A stretch of 12,089 nt of DNA, from the NCBI GenBank assembly GCA_014304965.1, contig JACRTZ010000192.1:1-12089 (forward strand). The letters are read 5' to 3'. Shown here one piece after another: positions 5,872 through 12,089 of the stretch (position 1 is its first letter; every line of letters starts with the position of its first letter). Position numbers and translations under genes: made by a program. Under the pieces are notes generated by a model, which was given only the letters and a program-made list of their open reading frames with translations, was not told where the DNA came from and did no database searches. Source of the stretch: Vulcanimicrobiota bacterium (GTDB taxonomy: Bacteria > Vulcanimicrobiota > Vulcanimicrobiia > Vulcanimicrobiales > Vulcanimicrobiaceae).

Positions 5872-7022
5872 CCTTCGAAGGGTATCACCGGCCCAACGGA
5901 ACGGTCGGCGTACGGAATCATGTCTTGGTCATTCCATCGGTGATGTGCGCGAATCACGTCGTCGATCGCATCGGCCGCAAGTTAACCGACGCGATCGTCG
6001 TGCAGCACCCCACCGGCTGTTCGCAGGTCGGCGCAGATTTCGAACAGACAAAACGGACGATGGCCGGTTTTGCGGCCAATCCAAATGTAGCCGCGGTCCT
6101 CGTTGTCGGTCTCGGCTGCGAAACGAACGAGAGCAAGGCGCTCGCGCACGAAATCGCTGCTCGCGGCCAACGCGTCGAAGTGATCGGCATCCAAGAGAGC
6201 GACGGAACCACCAATACGATCGCGCGCGGCATCGAGTTGACGTCGCAGATGCTGCGTGAAGCGGAGCGCTGGGAACGCCGCGCCGCGGGCTTCGAGCACC
6301 TGATTCTGGGCACCGAGTGCGGAGGCAGCGACACGTTTTCGGGCATCACCGCAAACCCGGCGCTCGGACGCGCGGCCGACCGCGTCGTCGCCGAGGGCGG
6401 CACCGTGATTCTCGCGGAGATTCCCGAACTCGTCGGCGCGGAGCATTTGCTCGCCGAGCGTTCCGACGATGCGGTCGCGCGTCAGCTCTACGAATTGATC
6501 GCGCGCGTCGAACGCCGTGCCGCCGACATGGGCGTGGACATGCGCTACGGCAATCCCACGCAAGGCAATATCGCAGGCGGCTTGACGACCATTGAAGAGA
6601 AGTCGCTCGGCTGCATTTACAAAGGCGGGTCGACCCGGCTGCGCGAGGTCGTCGAATACGCAGAGCGTCCCACCTTACGCGGTTTGGTGGTCATGGATAC
6701 GCCGGGACAAGACATCGAGCAATTGACGGGCATGGTGGCCGGCGGCGCGCAGGTCGTCGTGTTCACGACCGGCCGCGGCACGCCCACCGGCTCGCCGATC
6801 GCACCCGTCATCAAAGTGGCGACCAACAGCGGCATCTTCGAGCGCATGCGCGAGAACCTCGACGTGAACGCCGGGACGGTCGTGGACGGCTCGAAGACGC
6901 TCGACGAAGTGGGTGACGAGATCTTTCGCTGGGTTGTAGAAGCCGCCGGCGGCCGTAAACCTGCTGCCGAGGAACTCGAGTTCCGCGATTTCGCAATCAA
7001 TCGGATCGGCCCGTCGTTCTAG
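5868..7022 (+). CDS. UxaA-family dehydratase/lyase, large catalytic subunit (SuyB-like)
   Basis: A 384-residue catalytic part of the UxaA/GarD/SuyB family, which removes water (altronate, galactarate) or sulfite (sulfolactate) from hydroxyacids in a metal-dependent way. Family landmarks in order: GTVGVRNHVLVIPSVMCANHV, HPTGCSQ, NPNVAAVLVVGLGCETNE, LGTECGGSDTFSGITANPALG, ILAEIPELVGAEHLL, NPTQGNIAGGLTTIEEKSLG, VVMDTPGQD, VVVFTTGRGTPTGSPIAPVIKVATNS and ENLDVNAGTVVDG. The GTG start at 5868 is supported by GGAAAGG 7 nt upstream and by the GTGA overlap with the SAF gene. Most altronate dehydratases are single chains; the split form is shared with SuyAB and with some uncharacterised UxaA proteins, so the substrate stays open. 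Neighbouring GlcDF and Ldh2 enzymes suggest a hydroxyacid or sugar-acid route. Confidence 0.9.
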   Translation: MTFEGYHRPNGTVGVRNHVLVIPSVMCANHVVDRIGRKLTDAIVVQHPTGCSQVGADFEQTKRTMAGFAANPNVAAVLVVGLGCETNESKALAHEIAARGQRVEVIGIQESDGTTNTIARGIELTSQMLREAERWERRAAGFEHLILGTECGGSDTFSGITANPALGRAADRVVAEGGTVILAEIPELVGAEHLLAERSDDAVARQLYELIARVERRAADMGVDMRYGNPTQGNIAGGLTTIEEKSLGCIYKGGSTRLREVVEYAERPTLRGLVVMDTPGQDIEQLTGMVAGGAQVVVFTTGRGTPTGSPIAPVIKVATNSGIFERMRENLDVNAGTVVDGSKTLDEVGDEIFRWVVEAAGGRKPAAEELEFRDFAINRIGPSF

Positions 7023-7060
7023 CGAAGCGTAGGATGCATGAGAGCGGCCTAAGACCGTGA

Positions 7061-7099
7061 GCGGGGACAAGGTTCTCCCCGCGCGGTAAGGCCCGCGCG
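7061..7099 (+). promoter_or_regulatory. Two overlapping, mutually exclusive hairpins
   Basis: Hairpin A pairs GCGGGGA (7061-7067) with TCCCCGC (7076-7082). Hairpin B pairs CGCGCGG (7080-7086) with CCGCGCG (7093-7099) around a 6-nt loop. They share bases 7080-7082, so only one can form fully. They occupy the leader between the UxaA pair and the membrane-protein gene. No T-run follows, so a classical terminator is not supported; a transcript-end or leader-control role is only a suggestion. Confidence 0.3.
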
Positions 7100-7122
7100 T
7101 TCCAGCGCCGATATCCGAAAGG

Positions 7123-7878
7123 ATGGACTCCGAGCGGCGCAGCCGGCGCCTCTTCGACGGGATTTTTGCGGACGGGTTCGCGCTGATGCGCGAACGCTGG
7201 ATGGTCTATGGCGCGATGATGGTGGCCTGCGGCATTTCCGCCGCGACCGTCTATCAGCACGCGAGTCTCTTGAAAACCTTCGCGACCGGGGACCTCGGCT
7301 CGGTCGTCCGATCGCAACCGCTCAACATCGTGCTGATGTCGGCCTTGGTCGCCATCTTTTTCGTCTTGCCCTCGGCCCTGCGCAAGCTCGACACCAAATT
7401 CCGGATGACGACCGCGCGCGCGATTATGACGGTCGCGATGATCGTCTGCGTCGGGGTGGCAACCGATCTCGGTTATGCGGCCGCGTTCATTCCGGGCATC
7501 GTGATCGGCGTTCTGATGTCGCAGGCGCTGATCAATGCGCTCTTACGAACCGGCGAAGGCGCAACCATGAGCGGAGCGTTCGCGACGATCTACGACTCGA
7601 TGCGCGGCTCGGTGACCCAAACGCGTTCGCATTTTGCGACGACCTTCGGAGTGCTTGCCGCCTCGCTTGCGATTCTCGGCATCCCGTTTTTCTTCGGTTT
7701 GTGCGCGATGCTCGTTCTCGACGTGATCGTGCCGCGCTCGTTAATCCTGACGGCGCCGCTGCTCTTCGCGCAATTCATCTATTGCGAGTGCGTCCGCTAT
7801 GCGCTCATCGTGCGCTGGTACCGGCGCCTCGACGCCGAGCAGAAGCACCCGATTCTTTCGATGGTTCGCGCAGCCTAA
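7123..7878 (+). CDS. Polytopic membrane protein of unknown function (251 aa)
   Basis: A 251-residue protein with about five or six hydrophobic segments, near residues 27-45, 67-86, 98-115, 118-137, 171-198 and 205-230. It has a short basic cytoplasmic N-terminus (MDSERRSRRLF) and a basic C-terminal tail (RWYRRLDAEQKH). The segment AFIPGIVIGVLMSQALINALL, followed by a soluble stretch with SMRGSVTQTRSHF, recalls the layout of poorly described DUF975/GlpQ-membrane-type proteins, but I cannot assign a family. No transporter, kinase or protease signature is visible. GAAAGG directly abuts the ATG at 7123, too close for ideal Shine-Dalgarno use, so a later start (for example Met 22) cannot be excluded. 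It is 46 bp before ilvD and 100 bp after the UxaA pair, same strand, and could be co-transcribed. Confidence 0.75.
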   Translation: MDSERRSRRLFDGIFADGFALMRERWMVYGAMMVACGISAATVYQHASLLKTFATGDLGSVVRSQPLNIVLMSALVAIFFVLPSALRKLDTKFRMTTARAIMTVAMIVCVGVATDLGYAAAFIPGIVIGVLMSQALINALLRTGEGATMSGAFATIYDSMRGSVTQTRSHFATTFGVLAASLAILGIPFFFGLCAMLVLDVIVPRSLILTAPLLFAQFIYCECVRYALIVRWYRRLDAEQKHPILSMVRAA

Positions 7879-7894
7879 CGGGGCCCTAGAGGGG

Positions 7895-7912
7895 GCCGCT
7901 CGCGCGGGCGGC
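7895..7912 (+). promoter_or_regulatory. Hairpin directly upstream of the ilvD Shine-Dalgarno
   Basis: GCCGCTC (7895-7901) can pair with GGGCGGC (7906-7912) around a GCGC loop, with one G-T wobble. It ends one base before the GGAG ribosome-binding site (7913-7916). It could influence ilvD translation, but GC-rich spacers form such stems easily. No leader peptide rich in branched-chain codons was found in this 46-bp gap. Confidence 0.2.
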
Positions 7913-7924
7913 GGAGTAAGGCGC

Positions 7925-9610
7925 ATGGATCAAGCGCTGCGCTCCAACAGTTCCGTGCTGCTCGACGGACGCGACCGCGCGGCGGCGCGCTCGATGCTCA
8001 AGGCGGTCGGCTACACCGACGCCGATCTCTCCAAGCCGATCGTTGGGATTGCGAACACCTGGACCGAGACGATGCCGTGCAATTTGAACTTGCGCGACTT
8101 GGCCGAGCACGTCAAACGCGGCGTGCGCGAGGCCGGCGGCACGCCGATGGAATTCAATACGATCGCGATTTCCGACGGCATAACCATGGGCACGGAAGGG
8201 ATGAAAGCCTCGCTCGTGAGCCGGGAAGTGATCGCGGATTCGATCGAACTCGTCGGGCGCGGCCATATGTTCGACGCACTCGTTGCGCTGGTCGCCTGCG
8301 ACAAGACAATTCCCGGCGCGGCAATGGCGCTCGTGCGCCTCAACGTTCCGTCACTGATCCTCTACGGTGGTTCCATCGCGCCTGGTCGCTGGAATGGGCG
8401 CGACCTGACCGTCGGAGACGTGTTCGAAGCAATTGGCGCCCACGCGGCCGGGACCATTGACGATGAGGAACTCAAAGCGATCGAAGATCGCGCCTGCCCC
8501 GGCGCGGGGGCCTGCGGGGGCCAATTCACGGCCAATACGATGGCGACGGTGATGGAGTTCATGGGACTCTCGCCGACCGGCAGCGCGTCGCCCGGCGCGA
8601 CGGATCCGCGTAAGGAAACGAAAGCCTACGAAGCCGGGCGGCTGGTGATGGACGTGCTGCGGCGCAACGTTCGCCCGCGCGATCTCTTAACGCGCGACGC
8701 GTTCGAAAACGGGATAGCTGCCGCCGCCGGAACGGGCGGCTCGACCAACGCCGTGCTGCACTTGCTGGCGCTGGCTCGCGAAGCTGGCGTTCCCCTCACG
8801 CTCGACGACTTCGACACTGTGAGCCGCCGAACGCCGATCGTTGCCGACCTGCGGCCCGGTGGAAAGTATGTCGCGCTCGATGTGGATCGCGCCGGCGGTA
8901 TCCAGCTGATTGCAAAGCGCATGGTTGAGGGCAACCTGGTTCACGGCAGTGCGGCGACGCTTGCCGGCACCACCCTTGCCGAGAGCGTTGCAGGTGCGCA
9001 AGAAACCCCCGGGCAGACCGTCGTGAGCTGCGCGGGCCGGCCGTTCCACCCTTCGGGCGGGCTCGTGATCCTTCGCGGAAGCCTCGCCCCGGACGGAGCG
9101 GTCGTGAAAGTTGCGGGCCACGAACGGGAGCGGCACGCGGGCCCGGCGCGGGTGTTCGATCGAGAAGAAGAAGCGATGCGCGCGGTCGAGAGCGGCGCCA
9201 TCAAGGCCGGCGACGTGGTGCTGATCCGCTACGAGGGCCCGCGCGGCGGTCCCGGTATGCGCGAGATGCTTGGCGTGACGGGGGCCATCGTCGGCGCGGG
9301 CCTTGGCGAAACCGTTGCGCTCGTGACGGACGGCCGCTTTTCCGGCGCGACGCGCGGGTTAATGGTCGGACACGTCTCGCCCGAAGCAGCGGTCGGCGGT
9401 CCGATTGCGGCCGTTCGCGACGGCGATCGGATCACGATCGATATCGAGAACCGCTCACTCTCGCTCGACATTGCGGACGCGGACGTCCGCGCGCGCTTGG
9501 AAAGCTGGCGAAAACCGGAGCCGCGCTATCGCAGCGGCGTGTTCGCGAAGTACGCCGCGATGGTCGGGTCCGCATCCGACGGCGCGATAACGGCGCCCGA
9601 ATGGGAATAA
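7925..9610 (+). CDS. ilvD: Dihydroxy-acid dehydratase IlvD
   Basis: Dihydroxy-acid dehydratase removes water from 2,3-dihydroxy-isovalerate and 2,3-dihydroxy-3-methylvalerate to give the 2-oxoacid precursors of valine, leucine and isoleucine. The ATG at 7925 has GGAG 8 nt upstream and yields 561 residues, normal for the family. Three cysteines with the spacing of [2Fe-2S] DHAD enzymes are seen: C52 (TMPCNLN), C125 (ACDKTIPG) and C197 (GAGACGGQFTANTMA). D84 (ISDGITMG) and D126-K127 are the metal and carbamylated-lysine positions, and S473 in TDGRFSGATRG is the catalytic serine. AISDGI, SREVIADSIE and the substrate loops favour true IlvD over the related sugar-acid dehydratases or Edd, though overlap in substrate cannot be excluded. 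No ilvB, ilvC or leu genes adjoin it here. Confidence 0.95.
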   Translation: MDQALRSNSSVLLDGRDRAAARSMLKAVGYTDADLSKPIVGIANTWTETMPCNLNLRDLAEHVKRGVREAGGTPMEFNTIAISDGITMGTEGMKASLVSREVIADSIELVGRGHMFDALVALVACDKTIPGAAMALVRLNVPSLILYGGSIAPGRWNGRDLTVGDVFEAIGAHAAGTIDDEELKAIEDRACPGAGACGGQFTANTMATVMEFMGLSPTGSASPGATDPRKETKAYEAGRLVMDVLRRNVRPRDLLTRDAFENGIAAAAGTGGSTNAVLHLLALAREAGVPLTLDDFDTVSRRTPIVADLRPGGKYVALDVDRAGGIQLIAKRMVEGNLVHGSAATLAGTTLAESVAGAQETPGQTVVSCAGRPFHPSGGLVILRGSLAPDGAVVKVAGHERERHAGPARVFDREEEAMRAVESGAIKAGDVVLIRYEGPRGGPGMREMLGVTGAIVGAGLGETVALVTDGRFSGATRGLMVGHVSPEAAVGGPIAAVRDGDRITIDIENRSLSLDIADADVRARLESWRKPEPRYRSGVFAKYAAMVGSASDGAITAPEWE

Positions 9611-9617
9611 GCTAAAC

Positions 9618-10400
9618 ATGGCGATCACGCGAGTCCTCGCAGCGGCTCTTGCCGTGCTGATCTCGACACCTGGCGCGGTTGCCGCCGCGGCTCCCGGCGA
9701 CGAACTGCAAGCCATCGCGGCGCGTGGGCGCGCGCTGTACGCGTACGACATCGCGGCGGCCAAAGCGAGCGACTCGGTCGTCGCGCTCAAACCGGATGTG
9801 TCGAAGATGGGCGTGTTCGTCGGGCGACAAACGCAGAGTGGCTGGACGTTCGATTTCGGCAAGTTAAGCGACGACGGCAACGCGTTCTTGACGGCGTATC
9901 GCGCCGTGCAATCGGTCGGCGATCAGGCGTTTTCGGCGACGGAGAACGCACCCCCGATGATCGACTCGGATTTCGATGCCTCAGCGGCGCGCGCAATCGC
10001 GCTCGCACGCGCAGACTTCGGGCCGTGGACGCGCCCGTACAACTACGCCGTCATTCCGCGCGACCACGACTCGATGTACGTCTATTTGTATCCGGCTCAA
10101 ACCGGCAAGCTCCACCCGCTGGGTGGCGACGTGCGATATCTGATCAGCGCTGATGGTCGCAAGATGTTGGAGAATCATCGGATGCACAAGGCGATCTTGG
10201 AGATTCCGATGCCTGAACGGGAAGGCCTGACGTTGACCGGCTCGGTGCACAACGATCTTTTTTCAAACGTTCCGGAAGACACCGACGTGTTCCACGTCTT
10301 GATACGACGGCCATTGCTGCCGGACTTCGTGTCGGCCGGCGGGAGAATGTTCTTGATCAAGACCGACGGCTCGATCGAAGACAAGGGGGCGGCCCGCTGA
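9618..10400 (+). CDS. Secreted protein of unknown function (260 aa)
   Basis: A 260-residue exported protein. Residues 1-24 form a signal peptide (MAITRVLAAALAVLIS, cleavage near VAAAA-P). The mature part is a mixed alpha/beta domain with DFDASAARAIALARADFGPW, then NYAVIPRDHDSMYVYLYPAQTG, GGDVRYLISADGRKMLENHRMHKAILE and late SNVPEDTDVFHVLIRRPLLP. This pattern recalls small uncharacterised periplasmic proteins or lipoproteins scattered in several phyla, but there is no lipobox cysteine here and I cannot name a domain. No catalytic triad or metal site is certain. The start lies 7 bp after the ilvD stop, with GGGAA 10 nt upstream, so translation may be coupled to ilvD. A metabolic link to IlvD is not evident from the sequence. 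Confidence 0.8.
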   Translation: MAITRVLAAALAVLISTPGAVAAAAPGDELQAIAARGRALYAYDIAAAKASDSVVALKPDVSKMGVFVGRQTQSGWTFDFGKLSDDGNAFLTAYRAVQSVGDQAFSATENAPPMIDSDFDASAARAIALARADFGPWTRPYNYAVIPRDHDSMYVYLYPAQTGKLHPLGGDVRYLISADGRKMLENHRMHKAILEIPMPEREGLTLTGSVHNDLFSNVPEDTDVFHVLIRRPLLPDFVSAGGRMFLIKTDGSIEDKGAAR

Positions 10401-10443
10401 TTCCGCGAGGAGCGCGGCGCTCGGGCGTGAAGTGACCGCAGCC

Positions 10444-11544
10444 ATGACCGACCCCGCCCTCGCTACCGAATATCGCCTAACGACCGAGGAGGGGCTCAAG
10501 CGCTTCATCGCTCGCGTGCTCGAAAAGGTTGGGGTCGCCGCACCCGACGCACACGTCGTCGCCGACGTGCTCGCCGCTTCCGATCTGCGCGGCATCGAGT
10601 CGCACGGCGTTGCACGCCTCGAATCGTACTACGTGTCGCGCATCAAGAGCGGCAAGATGGAAGCGAAGCCCGACGTAACGGTGCGCCGCGAAACGCCCAC
10701 CTCGATCGTGCTCGATGCGGGCAATGGTCTCGGTCATCCGGTTTCAAAACGCGCAATGCTGGCCGTCATCGAGAAGGCCAAAGAGCGCGGGGCCGCCTTC
10801 GGCGCGGTGCGCAATTCAAACCATTACGGCATCGCGGGCTATTACGCCATGCTCGCTCTCGAACACGACATGATCGGCATCGCTTCGACCAACACGGTGC
10901 GCTACGGCGCGCCGACGTTCGGCAAAGGCTTGATGCTCGGCACGAACCCGCTCGCGTTCGCCATCCCCGCGGGCAAAGAGCCGGCCTTCGTCCTCGATTT
11001 CGCGACCACGACGGTGCCGCGCGGTAAACTCGAAGTGTACCAGCGCAAGGAGAAGCCGCTCAATCCGGGTTGGGCGATCGATGCCGAGGGACACCCGACG
11101 ACGTCCGCTCCCGAGGCCCTCAAGGGCGCACTCTTGCCGCTCGGGGGCTTCGGGATCGACAACGGCGGCCATAAGGGCTACGGGCTCGGACTGTTGGTGG
11201 ATATCATCTGCGGTGTGCTCTCCGGCGGCGCGTTCGGCAACGAATTGCCGCTGCCCAACCAGCCTGCCGAGCCCGGCAAGATCTCGCATTTCTTCGGTGC
11301 TTTTCGCGTCGACGGTTTCCGCGACGTCACCGATTTCAAGCGTGACATGGACGAAGAACTGCGCGCATTCAAGAGTTCAGAACACGCCCCCGGCGCAGAA
11401 CGTGTCTACGTCGCCGGTGAAATCGAACACGAAAAGACGCTCGCGCACCGGCGCGACGGAATCCCCGTCCACGCCAAAGTCTGGAACGGCCTCGAGAAGA
11501 TGGCCGGCGAACTCGGTTTACCGTTCGACATTGAAAGGACCTGA
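10444..11544 (+). CDS. Ldh2 family (type-2 malate/L-lactate/sulfolactate) dehydrogenase
   Basis: A 366-residue NAD(P)-dependent oxidoreductase of the Ldh2/MDH2 family (YlbC/AllD, ComC, YiaK), which interconverts 2-oxoacids and 2-hydroxyacids and is unrelated to Rossmann-type malate dehydrogenases. Landmarks are DLRGIESHGVARL with the conserved His 54, DAGNGLGHPVSKRAM, VRNSNHYGIAGYYAMLA with His 127, MLGTNPLAFAIPAG, VLDFATTTVPRGK, GWAIDAEGHPTT and HKGYGLGLLVDIICGVLSGGAFG. The substrate (malate, lactate, sulfolactate, ureidoglycolate or sugar acid) cannot be told from these motifs. The ATG at 10444 fits the family N-terminus; an in-frame GTG at 10432 adds four residues and is the alternative. 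There is no strong Shine-Dalgarno at either. It starts 43 bp after the secreted-protein gene and ends one base before the VOC gene. Confidence 0.92.
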   Translation: MTDPALATEYRLTTEEGLKRFIARVLEKVGVAAPDAHVVADVLAASDLRGIESHGVARLESYYVSRIKSGKMEAKPDVTVRRETPTSIVLDAGNGLGHPVSKRAMLAVIEKAKERGAAFGAVRNSNHYGIAGYYAMLALEHDMIGIASTNTVRYGAPTFGKGLMLGTNPLAFAIPAGKEPAFVLDFATTTVPRGKLEVYQRKEKPLNPGWAIDAEGHPTTSAPEALKGALLPLGGFGIDNGGHKGYGLGLLVDIICGVLSGGAFGNELPLPNQPAEPGKISHFFGAFRVDGFRDVTDFKRDMDEELRAFKSSEHAPGAERVYVAGEIEHEKTLAHRRDGIPVHAKVWNGLEKMAGELGLPFDIERT

Positions 11545-11545
11545 A

Positions 11546-11920
11546 ATGGCGACGACCACTGCCCGCGTCAAAGCGATCGACGCATCGTACTACTACGTCA
11601 AAGACATGGATCGCGCGAGGAAATTTTACCAAGACTTACTTGGCTTCGAGCCTTCGATGACGTACGAATCCATGGTGACCGAATGGTCGTTTCCGGGCGG
11701 CGAATCGTTCGGACTGTACAAAGCGCCCGAAGACGAAGGCTTTCATCCAGGCGGCGGCTTGATGTTCCAAGTGGAGGACGTGCCCGGCACGGTCGAGTCG
11801 CTGAAAAAACAGGGCGTCAAGTTCATGGGAGAAGGCCACGTCGAAGAGACGCCCGGCTGCCACATGGCGTTCGGTCACGACACCGAGGGCAACGGGTTCA
11901 TTCTCCACAAGCGCAAGTAG
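11546..11920 (+). CDS. VOC (glyoxalase/bleomycin-resistance) superfamily protein
   Basis: A 124-residue vicinal-oxygen-chelate protein made of two beta-alpha-beta-beta-beta units: ASYYYVKDMDRARKFYQDLLGFEP begins the first, and GGGLMFQVEDVPGTVESLKKQGVKF begins the second, ending in CHMAFGHDTEGNGFILHKRK. The usual metal-binding His at the start of the first unit is Tyr here, so a classical glyoxalase I metal site is not obvious; many such proteins bind small molecules without known chemistry. AAAGGA lies 6 nt before the ATG at 11546, and the start is one base after the upstream TGA, so it is translationally coupled to the Ldh2 gene. It appears to be the last gene of the plus-strand series. Confidence 0.88.
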   Translation: MATTTARVKAIDASYYYVKDMDRARKFYQDLLGFEPSMTYESMVTEWSFPGGESFGLYKAPEDEGFHPGGGLMFQVEDVPGTVESLKKQGVKFMGEGHVEETPGCHMAFGHDTEGNGFILHKRK

Positions 11921-11927
11921 CACGCTT

Positions 11928-11955
11928 GGCGGGCGGTCGCTTGCGGCCGCTCGCC
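11928..11955 (+). terminator. Possible factor-dependent or weak terminator hairpin
   Basis: GGCGGGCGG (11928-11936) can pair with CCGCTCGCC (11947-11955), 9 bp with one G-T wobble, around a 10-nt loop, seven bases after the VOC stop. No T-run follows, so intrinsic termination is doubtful, but its position at the end of the gene series is suitable. Confidence 0.35.
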
Positions 11956-11996
11956 TCGCCAGGCTGGCCGCTAAGGCGGCGCGAATCGGTTCGCCA

Positions 11997-12089
11997 ATGA
12001 TTCACGTGAGCGTCGGCTCGCCGGCCGGGACGTACAACGTGGGAAATCCGGCGTTCTTTCGTTACGTGCTCCGCCTTTCGGACATGGGG
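11997..12089 (+). CDS. Possible N-terminal start of a further gene (partial)
   Basis: An ATG at 11997 opens a frame that stays free of stops to the window edge (31 codons, beginning MIHVSVGSPAGTYNVGN). No clear Shine-Dalgarno site precedes it and the piece is too short to recognise. It may be a real gene start or a chance open frame in GC-rich DNA; sequence past 12089 would decide. Confidence 0.3.
   Translation, partial: MIHVSVGSPAGTYNVGNPAFFRYVLRLSDMG

Noticed and set aside
7925..9610. Sugar-acid dehydratase or Edd instead of IlvD
   Set aside because: The three-cysteine spacing, SREVIADSIE and AISDGI motifs and 561-residue length fit IlvD better, although the nearby sugar-acid-type genes made the alternative worth considering.
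11943..11950. Palindrome GCGGCCGC as a regulatory operator
   Set aside because: It lies inside a larger GC-rich hairpin after the last gene and is expected by chance in such DNA.

Overview
This is a GC-rich (visibly over 60%), gene-dense bacterial chromosome segment with ordinary housekeeping and catabolic genes. I see no phage module, plasmid genes, CRISPR array or complete transposon. The host is probably an aerobic or microaerobic heterotroph: there is an exported c-type cytochrome and a flavin/iron-sulfur hydroxyacid oxidase. The combination (actinobacterial-type holin-X membrane protein, STAS regulator, GlcD/GlcF without GlcE) would fit an actinobacterium-like or candidate-phylum soil lineage such as Eremiobacterota, but that is a guess from style and not a placement.

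Layout. 1-185 is the C-terminal end of an NlpC/P60 cell-wall peptidase. Directly after its stop codon lies a 188-bp inverted-repeat element (186-373) flanked by CTAG, which looks like an IS5-type MITE. A textbook intrinsic terminator (411-435) follows. 442-943 is a GNAT acetyltransferase split by a +1 frameshift. A small basic protein (940-1170, minus) converges on it. 1284-1700 encodes a two-helix holin-X/YqjE-like membrane protein, followed by tRNA-Gln(UUG) at 1752-1823 and a STAS anti-anti-sigma-like protein (1929-2297).

2243-5445 is a hydroxyacid-oxidation region. glcD and glcF are both on the minus strand, but a plus-strand gene for an exported monohaem cytochrome c sits between them. 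GlcF and the STAS gene overlap tail to tail by 55 bp. Divergent from glcD, a two-gene UxaA-family dehydratase/lyase (SAF subunit plus catalytic subunit, 4-nt overlap) starts a plus-strand series that runs to 11920: a polytopic membrane protein, dihydroxy-acid dehydratase IlvD, a secreted protein of unknown function, a type-2 malate/lactate (Ldh2) dehydrogenase and a VOC protein. The last 90 bases may open another gene.

How they may work together (inference): GlcDF, the split UxaA and the Ldh2 enzyme all act on 2-hydroxyacids or sugar acids, so the central 9 kb reads as a hydroxyacid-use neighbourhood feeding electrons to FAD/Fe-S and perhaps to the cytochrome c. One possible version is sulfolactate metabolism (SuyAB-like lyase plus dehydrogenases), but the sequence alone does not separate this from altronate- or galactarate-type chemistry. 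No convincing new defence or mobile system was found. The features most worth a second look are the interleaved glcD/cytochrome/glcF arrangement, the MITE at a stop codon and the frameshifted acetyltransferase.
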